Program-made: the position numbers and the translations under genes
Assembly: GCF_002119665.1 (NCBI RefSeq)
Contig: NZ_CP021111.1
Location: 372,001-436,000, forward strand
DNA length: 64,000 nt
Reading direction: 5' to 3'
Source of the DNA: Bordetella genomosp. 13
GTDB lineage: Bacteria; Pseudomonadota; Gammaproteobacteria; Burkholderiales; Burkholderiaceae_B
The notes under the pieces: generated by a model
Seen by the model: the letters and a program-made list of their open reading frames with translations, nothing else
Databases searched by the model: none
Told to the model about the DNA's origin: nothing
In this document: piece by piece, positions 18,650 through 27,689 of the stretch
How the letters are laid out: every line of letters begins with the position of its first letter
Numbering within the stretch: position 1 is the stretch's first letter

Positions 18650-20310
18650 GACTGAGTCCGCCGGCGCGCGGCCGGTACATAACCTTCGCCGGGCCGGCCG
18701 CGCGTCTGGTCGGACAGCAGTCCCGCTGCTGTGCCGACCAGGCCGACCCGTGCCGGCGGTTCTCCCTCCGGAATGCGGAACGTCGACACGGCTTGCACGA
18801 CCTCATCGCACCGCGATTTCAGCGCGGTGGCGGCGGTCGCCGTCTCGTCGACCAGTTGGGCATTCTGCTGCGTGACCCGCTCCATCTCGCTGGCGGCCAG
18901 GCTGACCTGCTCGATGCTGTCGGACTGCTCGGCCGTGGCTGCCGCGACCTCGTCCAGCGTTTCCATGACCTGGTGCGCGCTCCCGACGATCTGCCGCATG
19001 GTCTGATCCGCCTGTGTGGCACGTGCAGCGCCCCGGGCCACTTCGGCGGCCGAATCCTCGATCAGCGCCCTGACTTCGCGCGCGGCTTCCGCGCTGCGCA
19101 GCGCCAGGCCGCGAACTTCGGCGGCCACGACGGCGAAGCCCTTGCCATGGCCACCGGCGCGCGCAGCTTCGACGGCCGCGTTCAAGGCCAGCAGGTTGGT
19201 CTGGAACGCGATGCCGTCGATCACGCCCACGATGTCCTCGATCTTGCGCGAATGCGCGGATATGCGCTCCATGGTCTGGGTGATCTGCGTCACGGCCTGG
19301 CCCGCGAGTTCCGCTTCGTCCGCGGCGCCCCGCGCCAGGTCGCTGGCATGCCGCGCGTGAGCCGCATGCTGCTTCACCGCGCCCGACAGCTGCTCCAGCG
19401 TCGTCGCCGTCTGCTCCAGGGCCGCGGCCTGTTGCTCGGTGCGGGCCGCCAAGGCCACGTTGCCGTCGGCGATGTGGCGCGCGCCGTCGTCCACCGCCGC
19501 GACGCCCGTGCGGATGGAAGAGACAGTCTGGGTGAGCGCGCGCTGCATGCGTTGCAAGGCGGACAGCAGCGCACCGATCTCGTCGGCGCGGCCGTTCGCC
19601 GATACCATTTCGACGAGGTCTCCGCTGGCGAGGCGGTCGAAGTGCCGCGCGGTCCGATGCAGCGGCTCCAACAGGCCGCGTCGGAAGAACGCCGCGCCCA
19701 GCATGGCCAACACCGCGGATAGTCCCAGCATGCCGAGCGCGAGCCACGCGGCGCGCGCCGCCAGGGTATCGGCTTGCCGTTGCAAGGCCTGGTGTTTCGA
19801 CTTGGCCTGGACCAGCACGTCGTGCAATACGGCACCGAAGTCCGCGTCGGCCTGGTCCGCCGTCTGCGTTGCCGCGGCATAGCTGTCCAGCGAGACCTCG
19901 TACAGCGCCTCCTCGCGCAGGCCCAGCACCTGCGCGTAGCGGTCGTAGGCCTGCACGGCGCGCGCCGCCCACGGATCGTCGGGCGCCGCGGCGTGGCGGT
20001 AGGCCTCGAAGGTCTTGCGGGCCTGCTGGATTGCAGCGGACGCCTTGCGCGTGTAGTCGTTGGCGCCGATCTGGTCGCCGCGCTGCAGGTTGATGTAGGC
20101 GTTGTTCATGTTGACCAGCGCGGACAGCAACAGCCGGCCGCTATCCTGCAACGGCTGCATCTGATCGCTGGACAGGCGCGCCATCGCGTCGACCGCGCGG
20201 GCGGACTGGCGCGCGTCGCGCCAGGCCAGCCCGGCCGACAGCCACAACGCGATCGAGAAAACGCCCAGCACCAGCCATAATCCGGTGCGCAGCTTCAACT
20301 TGGCTAGCAT
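18637..20310 (-). CDS. Methyl-accepting chemotaxis protein
   Basis: 557 residues. A first transmembrane segment spans about 10-30. A periplasmic helical domain (about 31-185) of four-helix-bundle type follows. The second transmembrane segment is about 187-208 ([21 protein letters not shown]), then HAMP (about 209-262) and the signalling domain. The conserved hairpin tip [41 protein letters not shown] is intact. No C-terminal NWETF-type CheR/CheB tether is present; the tail is basic and Ser/Gln-rich. The ligand is unknown. No other chemotaxis gene lies nearby. It is convergent with the Bug gene, so it might sense the same carboxylate. Confidence 0.93.
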   Translation of the reverse strand: MLAKLKLRTGLWLVLGVFSIALWLSAGLAWRDARQSARAVDAMARLSSDQMQPLQDSGRLLLSALVNMNNAYINLQRGDQIGANDYTRKASAAIQQARKTFEAYRHAAAPDDPWAARAVQAYDRYAQVLGLREEALYEVSLDSYAAATQTADQADADFGAVLHDVLVQAKSKHQALQRQADTLAARAAWLALGMLGLSAVLAMLGAAFFRRGLLEPLHRTARHFDRLASGDLVEMVSANGRADEIGALLSALQRMQRALTQTVSSIRTGVAAVDDGARHIADGNVALAARTEQQAAALEQTATTLEQLSGAVKQHAAHARHASDLARGAADEAELAGQAVTQITQTMERISAHSRKIEDIVGVIDGIAFQTNLLALNAAVEAARAGGHGKGFAVVAAEVRGLALRSAEAAREVRALIEDSAAEVARGAARATQADQTMRQIVGSAHQVMETLDEVAAATAEQSDSIEQVSLAASEMERVTQQNAQLVDETATAATALKSRCDEVVQAVSTFRIPEGEPPARVGLVGTAAGLLSDQTRGRPGEGYVPAARRRTQSQST

Positions 20311-20355
20311 GGCAAGACAGCTCCGTACGGGCGGCGCCCGGGGGACAGTGGACGA

Positions 20356-20832
20356 CTACTTGATTCCGAGTGCGCGATCCAGAGACCATGCGCCGGCGCC
20401 GCGGCCTACCAGATACAGCAACGGCGCGGCCCATGACAGATGCGTGGGCCAGGCATCGGGATAGACGAACGTCTGGATGACAGCGGTCATGCCCAGCAGC
20501 GCCAGCGCCGAGGCGCGCGTGGCCAGGCCCACGACAAGCAGCAACGGAAAAAGATGCTCGGCGTAGGCGGCCAGGTGCGCCGCCAGTTCCGGCGCGATGA
20601 GCGGCAGTCGGTATTCCTCCCGGAACAGCGCATAGGTGCCGTCGGTCACCGTCAGCAGCCCGGTCACTTTGGTGCGGCCCGACAGAAAGAAGATCGCCGC
20701 GATGCCCAGGCGCGCGGTCATCGCCAGCAGCGAGTCGCCCAGCAGCCGCGACAGGACCCCGGCGCAGTCGTTCCAGCGTTCGCTAAGCCCGTTGCGTGAG
20801 CTTCGGGTGATGGAAGTGGCGGTATTCATCAT
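20356..20832 (-). CDS. DoxX-family membrane protein of the bufferin operon
   Basis: 158 residues with four hydrophobic segments. The DoxX pattern is visible in [21 protein letters not shown] and [43 protein letters not shown]. DoxX proteins commonly close DUF2282-DUF692-DUF2063 operons (HvfD/BufD position); the role is unproven, possibly redox or quinone-linked. ATG 20832 (GAGG eight bases upstream) is preferred over 20859. The start lies within the end of bufC, so it is translationally coupled. Confidence 0.82.
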   Translation of the reverse strand: MMNTATSITRSSRNGLSERWNDCAGVLSRLLGDSLLAMTARLGIAAIFFLSGRTKVTGLLTVTDGTYALFREEYRLPLIAPELAAHLAAYAEHLFPLLLVVGLATRASALALLGMTAVIQTFVYPDAWPTHLSWAAPLLYLVGRGAGAWSLDRALGIK

Positions 20833-21628
20833 GTGAGAGCCTCGAGTTGACCGGACCATCGCCCGGCGTGCATGAGAGGTCGATCGAGCCCAACGCGCCC
20901 GATTCGATCAGGCCGGCAAGCAATCGTGCGATGTCCAGTGCCGGCTCCGCACCTACGGCGTGCTCGGCGGCCGTCGCCAGCGCCAGTCCCGCCGCGCAGG
21001 CGTCCAGGAACGCGCAGGCGCCCGGCCCGGCAGCCTGCCCGCCCACGACGCCATCCTGGCGTGTCATCAAGACGCCGTCGCCTTGCCAGCGCAGTTCGTC
21101 AGTCATTGGCGAGGCTGAGCGGTTGGCCTGCCAGATGGCATACACGGGAAGCTCGGCATGCCAAGCCCATCGGGCAGCCGGATGAGGGCGTACGACCAGG
21201 CCGCCCAGCGTCTCGCCAGACATTCCGGCGAGCGCCTGGCCGCTCAATGGCGGCAGGTCGGCCGCGCAATGGGATTGCGTCCACAGCCGGTCCAGCCGCG
21301 CCACGCCAGGCAGGTACGGCAGTTCGCGCGCAGGCTCGAACCCTTCCAGGAAGTCGGCGAATCCGGCGCCATAGTCCAGCAATGCCGCCGTTGTCGGCGG
21401 TTCAATGCGCACGTGGATCGCAGCCGCGGCCCGGAACCAATCGTCGCCCACCAGGCGCGCGACGCTGGGAAAGTTCGCCTGCAATGCGTCGACGCATCCT
21501 TTGATGACCGTGTTGCGGTACACCGCGAAGCCGGGCTGCGCCGTCAGGGCCGCCATCGACACCGGCTCATCGCCCGGATGCAGCAAGGCCCGCACAAAGT
21601 CGTGCTGGTAATCGGCGAGCGAGCCCAT
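20783..21628 (-). CDS. bufC: DUF2063 partner protein of the bufferin system (BufC/HvfC)
   Basis: 281 residues. The N-terminal DUF2063 domain is clear: [47 protein letters not shown] and the following [21 protein letters not shown]. MbnC/BufC-type proteins of this family partner with the DUF692 iron enzyme for precursor recognition. It starts at ATG 21628, sharing one base with the bufB stop (GTG 21631 is an alternative; GAGGAGG lies upstream). Its 3' end overlaps the DoxX gene. The tight overlap supports a stoichiometric complex with BufB. Confidence 0.85.
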   Translation of the reverse strand: MGSLADYQHDFVRALLHPGDEPVSMAALTAQPGFAVYRNTVIKGCVDALQANFPSVARLVGDDWFRAAAAIHVRIEPPTTAALLDYGAGFADFLEGFEPARELPYLPGVARLDRLWTQSHCAADLPPLSGQALAGMSGETLGGLVVRPHPAARWAWHAELPVYAIWQANRSASPMTDELRWQGDGVLMTRQDGVVGGQAAGPGACAFLDACAAGLALATAAEHAVGAEPALDIARLLAGLIESGALGSIDLSCTPGDGPVNSRLSHDEYRHFHHPKLTQRA

Positions 21629-22461
21629 CACGCCGCCTCCTCGTGGACGTCCAGCACCCGCCGCGCGCGTCGCGCTTCGCGCATCAGGTGGGCAAAGGCG
21701 GGAATGGCATCGTCGCGTTCGATCAGCGTAGGAAGGGGGCCGGCGAGCTCGATGACATGTTCGTAAAGTGCCCAGACGGCGGGCGCGACAGGGGCATCGT
21801 GACTGTCTATCAGTAGGCCGGATGCCGCTTCGTCCCGACTATGCCCCGCCAGATGGATCTCCATCACCGCGTGCAGCGGAAAGGCTTGCAGATAGTGCAT
21901 CGCGTCGAAGCCCAGGTTGTGCGCGCTGACGTGCACGTTGTTCACGTCCAGCAGCAGGCCGCAGCCCGTGCGGCGGGCCAGTTCGGCCAGGAAATCCGTC
22001 TCGCTCCAGTCGTGTCCGTCGATGCGCAGATAGTGCGACGGATTTTCGACCGCGATGCGACGACCCAGTACGTCCTGTGTATGCGCGACGTTGGCGCTGA
22101 TCCGGGTCAGCGCCGCACGCGTACGCGGGACGGGAAGCAGGTCGGGGTAGTAGTGGCCATTCCAGGCAGACCACGCGAGATGCTCGGACATCAGCACCGG
22201 CTCGATGCGGTCGGCCAACCGCGCCAGCCCCCGCAGGTGCTGCTCGTCGAGGGGCGCGTCCGCGGCCAGCGACAGCGCCACGCCGTGCAGCGATATGGGA
22301 TGACGGCCACGCACCGCCTCGAGCCAGGCCAGGCGCGGCCCGCCCGCGACCAGGTAGTTCTCGGGATGAACCTCGAACCACAGGCCGGGGGCGGACGCCG
22401 CGAGCGCGTCCTCGTAGTGCTGCGGCTTCAGGCCGAGGCCGGCGCCGAGGTATGTGGCCAT
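21628..22461 (-). CDS. bufB: DUF692 multinuclear-iron peptide-modifying oxygenase (BufB/HvfB)
   Basis: 277 residues, TIM-barrel DUF692 enzyme related to MbnB and TglH. Candidate metal ligands are visible in order: ISLHGVALSL, MSEHLAW, AVENPSHYL, LLLDVNNVHVSAHNLGFD, MEIHLAGHS and DSHDAPV. MbnB/BufB enzymes use an iron centre and O2 to convert precursor cysteines into heterocycles (oxazolone/thioamide or thiooxazole). The precursor gene bufA lies 22 bases upstream and the partner bufC overlaps downstream, so BufA is the expected substrate. Confidence 0.88.
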   Translation of the reverse strand: MATYLGAGLGLKPQHYEDALAASAPGLWFEVHPENYLVAGGPRLAWLEAVRGRHPISLHGVALSLAADAPLDEQHLRGLARLADRIEPVLMSEHLAWSAWNGHYYPDLLPVPRTRAALTRISANVAHTQDVLGRRIAVENPSHYLRIDGHDWSETDFLAELARRTGCGLLLDVNNVHVSAHNLGFDAMHYLQAFPLHAVMEIHLAGHSRDEAASGLLIDSHDAPVAPAVWALYEHVIELAGPLPTLIERDDAIPAFAHLMREARRARRVLDVHEEAA

Positions 22462-22483
22462 GATGCGGGCGCGCCCTGTCGGA

Positions 22484-22777
22484 TCACGAACCGAGCGGCG
22501 TCAGCGAGCCCATGCCCTTGGGAGTCTTGATCGACGTGCACGTGCCGGCCGGCACATTCTTCCAGGCGTTGCCTTGATAATCGACCTTGGAGGTGCCGGC
22601 GCACGTGGTGCCCGCGCCGGCCTTGCAGTCGTTCTGGCCGGCCAGCGACACGCCATAGCACTTCTCGACGGCGGTGGGCGCGGCCTTCGAGGAAGACTGG
22701 GTTTGTTGCGCCATGGCGGCGCCCGAGGCGAGGGCGCCGAGCGTGAAGGCGACGGTGGCGAGGTTGCGAACGTTCAT
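22484..22777 (-). CDS. bufA: Bufferin precursor (DUF2282, BufA1-like), secreted copper-binding RiPP
   Basis: 97 residues. A Sec signal peptide (cleavage near AMA-QQ, residue 23) is followed by a mature part with four cysteines: C40 in [16 protein letters not shown]51, C59 in AGTTCAG, and C80 in WKNVPAGTC. The EKCYG, AGxNDC and WKxVPxGTC motifs define DUF2282 proteins. In Caulobacter these are bufferins whose cysteines are converted to thiooxazoles that chelate copper; in Haemophilus the HvfA system is related. It is a periplasmic metal buffer by inference. GAAGGA precedes ATG 22777, and a perfect sigma-F-type promoter lies about 75 bases upstream. Confidence 0.88.
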   Translation of the reverse strand: MNVRNLATVAFTLGALASGAAMAQQTQSSSKAAPTAVEKCYGVSLAGQNDCKAGAGTTCAGTSKVDYQGNAWKNVPAGTCTSIKTPKGMGSLTPLGS

Positions 22778-22853
22778 GGTTTGATTCCTTCAAGAGTGAG
22801 TTGCGGTATCGACCTCCGCCACAGCCCGTGCTGCGCGTCGATCTGAGATGTAG

Positions 22854-22879
22854 TTCGTCGCCGCTCGCCGTCCGGTTAC
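22854..22879 (-). promoter_or_regulatory. ECF sigma (sigma-F-like) promoter of the buf operon
   Basis: On the minus strand GTAACC (22879-22874), a 16-base spacer and CGAA (22857-22854). This is exactly the GTAACC-N16-CGAA motif described for Caulobacter sigma-F, which drives DUF2282/DUF692 operons. The predicted start near 22847 leaves a leader of about 70 bases before bufA. Confidence 0.8.
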
Positions 22880-23020
22880 GCCGCACGGCAGATTTTTTTT
22901 CTGGCGCGCTGAACGTCCGCCACACCGCGCCGGTCTCTTTCTCGACACATCGACCTTTCCGTCGCGCGGCCGTCGCCGGCGCGGGCAGTAGAATGCGTGG
23001 GAATTTTTTTCGACAGCCCT

Positions 23021-23046
23021 GTAACCAGAACGCGTCATGGAACGAA
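23021..23046 (+). promoter_or_regulatory. ECF sigma (sigma-F-like) autoregulatory promoter
   Basis: GTAACC (23021-23026), a 16-base spacer and CGAA (23043-23046) repeat the buf promoter motif on the opposite strand, 141 bases away. This predicts autoregulation of the sigma factor gene. The -10 element lies downstream of the apparent ATG (23037), so a transcript from this promoter would not contain that ATG. Confidence 0.7.
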
Positions 23047-23609
23047 CGACAAAGGGAGGGCCGCAGCAGTCCGTCGAAGCGCGCTTGCAGGCGCTGTTCG
23101 CGGCCGGGCTGTCGGGTGACGCGGCCGCCTACCACGCGTTCCTGGACCAGCTCAGCAGCCATCTGCGGGCGTTTCTCAGGAAGCGCCTTTATCGTCTACA
23201 GGACGAGGTCGAAGATCTCGTCCAGGAAGTCCTGATTGCCGTGCACAATGGACGCCATACATACCGGCCCGGAGAGCCGCTGACGGCATGGGTGCATGCG
23301 ATCGCGCGCTACAAGCTGGCGGACTTCCTGCGCGGCCATTCGCGTCACGGATTGCTGAACGACCCCCTGGACGAGCAGATGGACATCTTCGCCTCCAGCG
23401 ATACCGAGGCGGCTGAAGCGCGGCGCGACGTGGGCAAGCTGCTCGAGCAGTTGCCCGACCGGCAGCGGCTGCCCATCGTGCACGTCAAGCTGCAGGGCCT
23501 GTCTGTGGCTGAGACGGCGCAGCTGACGGGCCTGTCGGAGTCCGCGGTGAAGGTCGGGGTGCACCGTGGGTTGAAGGCCCTGGCGGCCAGGATTCGAGGC
23601 AAATTATGA
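23037..23609 (+). CDS. sigF: ECF RNA polymerase sigma factor (SigF-like)
   Basis: Up to 190 residues. Region 2 is [61 protein letters not shown]; region 4 is [44 protein letters not shown]. It would direct transcription of the divergent buf operon. The start is uncertain: ATG 23037 has no ribosome-binding site and lies upstream of the predicted transcription start, while AAAGGGAGGG sits at 23051-23060 and the family N-terminus fits an in-frame TTG at 23085. The stop overlaps the anti-sigma gene by four bases. Confidence 0.88.
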   Translation: MERTTKGGPQQSVEARLQALFAAGLSGDAAAYHAFLDQLSSHLRAFLRKRLYRLQDEVEDLVQEVLIAVHNGRHTYRPGEPLTAWVHAIARYKLADFLRGHSRHGLLNDPLDEQMDIFASSDTEAAEARRDVGKLLEQLPDRQRLPIVHVKLQGLSVAETAQLTGLSESAVKVGVHRGLKALAARIRGKL

Positions 23610-24247
23610 AAACAAGTGACATGGTGACGCTGTTGGCTTCCGGCGTCGAACCGGTGGATCGCCGTGTGGTGCCCAAGCGGTTCGCTCTGGCGATACTCGC
23701 GGGCGGGCTTGGCTCGGCCTTGTTGATGGTGCTGATGTTCGGCCCGCGGCCGGATCTGGTCGAAGTGATGCGCACGCCGCTGTTTTGGGCCAAGGTGGCG
23801 TTTCCCCTGTGCCTGGCGGCCGCCGCGTTGTGGGTTGCCGCGCGCCTGTCGCGGCCGGGCGTGGCCGTGGGAGCAGGCTGGGTGGCCCTGGCCGTGCCTC
23901 TCGTGGTGACCTGGCTGGCCTCCGCGTTCGTGTTGCTCGAGGCCTCCGCCGGCGCCCGCGTGCCGTTGGTCCTGGGCAGTACCTGGCGCACCTGCCCGGT
24001 CAATATCGCGCTGCTGTCGATCCCGTCATCCCTGGCCGCATGGTGGGCGATCAAGGGGTTGGCACCGACGCGGCCGCGCCTGGCTGGCGCTGCCGGCGGC
24101 CTGCTGGCCGGAGCCGTCGCGACCGTCGCCTATTGCCTGCACTGCCCCGAGATGCAGGCGCCGTTCTGGGCGGTGTGGTACGTGCTGGGCATGCTGGTTC
24201 CGACCGCGCTGGGCGCGCTGCTCGGGCCGCGCCTGCTGCGCTGGTAG
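23606..24247 (+). CDS. nrsF: NrsF/OsrA-type (DUF1109) membrane anti-sigma factor
   Basis: 213 residues with six predicted transmembrane segments (about 26-46, 58-78, 85-110, 128-148, 157-176, 186-210). Cysteines C130 (STWRTCP) and C180 (YCLHCPEM) occupy the positions of the two cysteines required for metal sensing in Caulobacter NrsF/OsrA (about 131 and 181); C177 is extra. It would hold the sigma factor inactive at the membrane until copper or another thiophilic metal or oxidant alters the cysteines. It is translationally coupled to sigF (ATGA overlap). Confidence 0.85.
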   Translation: MKTSDMVTLLASGVEPVDRRVVPKRFALAILAGGLGSALLMVLMFGPRPDLVEVMRTPLFWAKVAFPLCLAAAALWVAARLSRPGVAVGAGWVALAVPLVVTWLASAFVLLEASAGARVPLVLGSTWRTCPVNIALLSIPSSLAAWWAIKGLAPTRPRLAGAAGGLLAGAVATVAYCLHCPEMQAPFWAVWYVLGMLVPTALGALLGPRLLRW

Positions 24248-24283
24248 GGTCCGCGCCGCCGGCGCGCGCCGCGGCAGCGCCGC

Positions 24284-25624
24284 CTACCCAGGCCGCCTGT
24301 ACGTCACCCGATAGACGGTGCCATTCGCATCCTCGCTGAACAGCATCGAGCCGTCCTTCGCGAAGGTCACGCCCGCCGGTCGGCCCCATACCTCGCTGCC
24401 GTCGCCGGCGGTGAAGCCCGTGACGAAGTCCTGGTATTGCCCCGTGGGCTTGCCGTCCTTGAACGGCAACCGCACCACCTTGTAGCCGGTGCGATTGGCG
24501 CGATTCCACGAGCCGTGCAGCGTCGCGAACGCGTCGCCCTTCCACTCGTCGGGAAACTGGCCGCCCGGATTGAAGGCCATGCCCAGCGGCGCCGAATGCG
24601 CCTGCACCAGCACGTCGGGCACGATCACCTTGTCCGCCAGATCGGGCCGGCGTCCGCCCGAGGCGCGCGTATCCTCGTTCTTGCCGATGTAGTACCACGG
24701 CCAGCCATAGAAGCCGCCTTCCTTCACGCTGCTGATGTAGTCCGGCGGCAGGTCATCGCCCAGCATGTCGCGCTCGTTGGTGGCGCAGTACACCGTGTCC
24801 GTGCCGGGCTGCAGCGCCAGGCCCGAGCAGTTGCGCACGCCGTTGGCATAGACGCGGCGGTTCTTGCCGTCGGGGTCGTACGCCAGCACCGCGCCCCGGC
24901 CTTCTTCCTCGCCCCAGGCGGCGCCCACGCCGTGCGCCTTTTCGTGCGCGGCCAGGTCTGCCGGACGATCGCCCATGCCTTGTCCGGCGTTGCCGTCGGA
25001 GCCCACGGCAACGTACAGCACCTTGCCGTCGGCCGAGAACGCGATGTCGCGCGTCCAGTGCCCGCCGGTGGGCAGCTTGGCGATCACGGTCTCGGCCTTG
25101 CCGGAGGCCTTCAGGTCGCCGTTCCTGTAGGCATAGCGCACCACGCTCCCCGGCTGCGCCACGTACAGCCACTTCGGCTCCGGCCCGGGCGGATAGAACG
25201 CCAGGCCATACGGGTCGTCCAGGCCTTTCGCGAAGTCGGACACCGAGGCTTTTCCATCGGCCTGCTGGCGGATGACCACGACGCGGCCGTTGCGGCTGAG
25301 GCTGGCGAACACGTCGCCGTTGGGCGCCACACGCAGGACGCGCACTCCCTCCAGTCCGGTAGCCAGCGTTTCGACGGTGAAGCCCGGCATGGTCTTGGGC
25401 GCCGCTCCTGGTGGACGGTCGCCGACGCGCGAGGCGTTCGCGCGCGACGAACGTGGATCGGAGGGCGGCATATCGCCGGGCCGGATGTGGCGCATCACGC
25501 CCGGCGCATCGCTGCGCCAGTCGCCATAGGCGCTTGCGCCGGTGCGCACGTCCTGCGCCGCGGCCGGGGCGGCCATCGACAGGACTGCGATTGAACACGC
25601 GATTCCGACCAGCTCTTGCTTCAT
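24284..25624 (-). CDS. PQQ-type sugar/L-sorbosone dehydrogenase-like periplasmic beta-propeller
   Basis: 446 residues. A signal peptide (GIACSIAVLSMAAPAAAQD) is followed by six-bladed propeller features of the sorbosone dehydrogenase/GDH-B family: FTVETLATGLEGVRVLRVAPNGDVFAS, DDPYGLAFYPPG, GGHWTRDIAFSADGKVLYVAVGS, GVRNCSGLALQPGT, EGGFYGWPWYYIG, and AHSAPLGMAF...GDAFATLHGSWNR. Members oxidise sugars or aldoses with PQQ in the periplasm, but many have unproven activity. ATG 25624 was chosen, with AGGAG seven bases upstream. It is convergent with nrsF, and lies 167 bases past the trpE stop on the same strand. Confidence 0.82.
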   Translation of the reverse strand: MKQELVGIACSIAVLSMAAPAAAQDVRTGASAYGDWRSDAPGVMRHIRPGDMPPSDPRSSRANASRVGDRPPGAAPKTMPGFTVETLATGLEGVRVLRVAPNGDVFASLSRNGRVVVIRQQADGKASVSDFAKGLDDPYGLAFYPPGPEPKWLYVAQPGSVVRYAYRNGDLKASGKAETVIAKLPTGGHWTRDIAFSADGKVLYVAVGSDGNAGQGMGDRPADLAAHEKAHGVGAAWGEEEGRGAVLAYDPDGKNRRVYANGVRNCSGLALQPGTDTVYCATNERDMLGDDLPPDYISSVKEGGFYGWPWYYIGKNEDTRASGGRRPDLADKVIVPDVLVQAHSAPLGMAFNPGGQFPDEWKGDAFATLHGSWNRANRTGYKVVRLPFKDGKPTGQYQDFVTGFTAGDGSEVWGRPAGVTFAKDGSMLFSEDANGTVYRVTYRRPG

Positions 25625-25791
25625 TTGCCGCTCCTGAGTGGGTTGCACCGGGCGCATGCCGCGCGCCCGGCCAGGGTCACCAGCAACGATTTAGGCGGAA
25701 TCGCCGGATTGCGCAAGTCGCCGCGTGCGGTGCGGCGTGCTTGCCCCGAGGGTGGGGCGTCCCGGCGCAACCACGCGGGCGGCCTGCGCCT

Positions 25792-27360
25792 TCAGCGCGG
25801 TTCGTCCAGCCCGTGCTGCACCTGCTCGGCCGCGCGAAGCACGGCGCGCGCCTTGGCCTCGGTCTCGGCCCATTCGGCCTCGGGGCTGGAGTCGGCGACG
25901 ATGCCCGCCGCCGCCTGCACGAACAGCGTGCCGTTCTTGATGACGCCGGTGCGGATGGCGATGGCCACGTCCATCTCGCCGCCATAGCTCAGGTAGCCCG
26001 CCGCGCCGCCGTAGATGCCTCGCCGCACCGGCTCGAGCTCGTCGATGATCTCCATCGCGCGCACCTTGGGCGCGCCCGTCAGCGTGCCGGCGGGGAAGGC
26101 CGCGCGCAGCACGTCCATGCTGGTCATGGACGGATCCAGCGTGCCCGCCACGTTCGACACCAGATGCATGACGTGCGAATAGCGTTCGATGACCATGGTG
26201 TCGCTGACCTTCACCGTGCCGGTCTGCGCCACGCGACCCACATCGTTGCGCGCCAGGTCGATCAGCATCACGTGCTCCGCGATCTCCTTGGGATCGGCCT
26301 GCAGTTCGCGCGCGAGAGCCGCGTCTTCTTCGGGCGTGCCGCCGCGCTTGCGCGTGCCGGCCAGAGGGCGGATGGTGATCTGCGACTTCGGCTCGCCGTT
26401 CTCGACGATGCGCTCCTGCCGCACCAGGATCTCGGGCGATGCGCCCACCACCTGGAAATCGCCGAAGTTCCAGAAGTACATGTAGGGCGAGGGATTGAGC
26501 GAACGCAGGGCCCGGTACAGCGACAGCGGCGCGTCGCGAAACGGCTTGGCGATGACCTGTCCCACCTGCACTTGCATCAGGTCGCCCGCCGCGATGTACT
26601 CCTTGGCGCGGCGCACGGCGGCCAGATAGTCTTCTTTGGCGAAGTCGCGCCGTTCCTGGGTCTGCATGCTGGCGTGGCTGTACGGAATGTCCACGGGCTT
26701 GCGCAGGCGCGCGCGCAGGTCCAGCAGGCGCTGCTGCGCGCGGCTGTAGCTCTCCGGCTGCGCCGGGTCGGCGTACACCATCAGGTAGATGCGGCCGGCC
26801 AGGTTGTCGACGATGACCAGTTCATCGACGTGCATCAGCATGATGTCGGGCGTGCCGCCCTCCATGCCGGCCGGGAAGGGCTTCACCGCCGGGCCCAGGC
26901 GCGGTTCGATGTGGCGCACGGTGTCATAGCCGAAATAGCCGGCCAGTCCGCCGCAGAAGCGCGGCATGCCCGGGCGCAACGCGACCTTGAAGCGGCCTTG
27001 ATATTGTTCGATGAAGGCTAGCGGATCGCCTTCATGGCTCTCGACGACCGCGCCGTCGCGCAGCACTTCCGTCAGCGTGCCGCTGGCGCGGATCACCGTG
27101 CGCGCGGGCAGGCCGATGAACGAGTAGCGTCCGAAGCGTTCGCCGCCCACCACCGATTCCATCAGGCAGGTGTAGGCGCCGTTCTGGTGGTGTGTCCCGC
27201 CGGCCGTCGGCCCCGCGCTGGCCTGCCCGCCCGTCGGGCCGCTGTGGGCCAGCTTCAGGTAGATGGCAAGGGGCGTGTCCAGGTCGGCATAGGTTTCCGC
27301 CACCAGGGGAATGCGGTTGTAGCCTTGGGCGGCCAGCGCCTTGAATTCAAGTTCGGTCAT
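25792..27360 (-). CDS. trpE: Anthranilate synthase component I
   Basis: 522 residues, chorismate-utilising enzyme that makes anthranilate with TrpG ammonia. The feedback Trp-binding segment near the N-terminus includes [19 protein letters not shown] (the LLES-type motif). The catalytic core shows [55 protein letters not shown] and [55 protein letters not shown] 27360 was chosen by family alignment; ATG 27372 is possible. It is preceded by a Trp-rich leader peptide and an intrinsic terminator. trpG is not next to it. Confidence 0.95.
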   Translation of the reverse strand: MTELEFKALAAQGYNRIPLVAETYADLDTPLAIYLKLAHSGPTGGQASAGPTAGGTHHQNGAYTCLMESVVGGERFGRYSFIGLPARTVIRASGTLTEVLRDGAVVESHEGDPLAFIEQYQGRFKVALRPGMPRFCGGLAGYFGYDTVRHIEPRLGPAVKPFPAGMEGGTPDIMLMHVDELVIVDNLAGRIYLMVYADPAQPESYSRAQQRLLDLRARLRKPVDIPYSHASMQTQERRDFAKEDYLAAVRRAKEYIAAGDLMQVQVGQVIAKPFRDAPLSLYRALRSLNPSPYMYFWNFGDFQVVGASPEILVRQERIVENGEPKSQITIRPLAGTRKRGGTPEEDAALARELQADPKEIAEHVMLIDLARNDVGRVAQTGTVKVSDTMVIERYSHVMHLVSNVAGTLDPSMTSMDVLRAAFPAGTLTGAPKVRAMEIIDELEPVRRGIYGGAAGYLSYGGEMDVAIAIRTGVIKNGTLFVQAAAGIVADSSPEAEWAETEAKARAVLRAAEQVQHGLDEPR

Positions 27361-27407
27361 GTCGGATCTCATGTTGGGATCAGGATGAGGAACCGGGCGC
27401 GCGCAAC

Positions 27408-27438
27408 AAAAAACCCGGTCCTGTGCAGGTTCCGGGTT
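27408..27438 (-). terminator. trpE attenuator terminator
   Basis: On the minus strand AACCCGG (27438-27432) and CCGGGTT (27418-27412) form a seven-base-pair stem. A further CCTG/CAGG pair lies inside (27429-27426 with 27423-27420). Six U residues follow (27413-27408). It lies between the Trp-rich leader and trpE, the textbook position of a transcription attenuator. GTTCCCGG just after the leader stop (27486-27479) can compete for the CCGGAAC part of the stem (27436-27430), giving a plausible antiterminator. Confidence 0.85.
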
Positions 27439-27487
27439 CGGTATCTTGCTGCTGCGGCGTGGCGCGTGCGCCAACGCCGGGAACGAT

Positions 27488-27565
27488 TCACCGCCACCCG
27501 GAGGACGAGCGCCACCAACGCCAGCGGGCGTTTGCGAGGGCCAGTACGGAAGCCGGGGCGGTCAT
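27488..27565 (-). CDS. trpL: trp operon leader peptide (25 aa, four Trp)
   Basis: A 25-codon frame from ATG 27565 to TGA. It begins [13 protein letters not shown] and continues [12 protein letters not shown], with Trp codons at residues 15, 17, 18 and 24. It lies on the trpE strand, 50 bases before the attenuator terminator. A ribosome stalling at the Trp cluster when tryptophan is scarce would free the antiterminator, raising trpE expression. The ribosome-binding site is weak by eye, normal for leader peptides. Confidence 0.85.
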   Translation of the reverse strand: MTAPASVLALANARWRWWRSSSGWR

Positions 27566-27689
27566 TGGACAGTGGGGTGGGACGAGTGTGTTGAAGAAAC
27601 GCCCGGCAAATATACCACTGGTTCAAAGCCCTGCCTGTCATGGGGTGATGAAGGGGCTGATTCGAGTATCGGCAAACACACTGCGGCGC

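Noticed and set aside
27369..27641. A 90-codon frame spanning the trpE leader
   Set aside because: It reads through the attenuator stem; the shorter Trp-rich frame in another phase (27488-27565) explains the region better.
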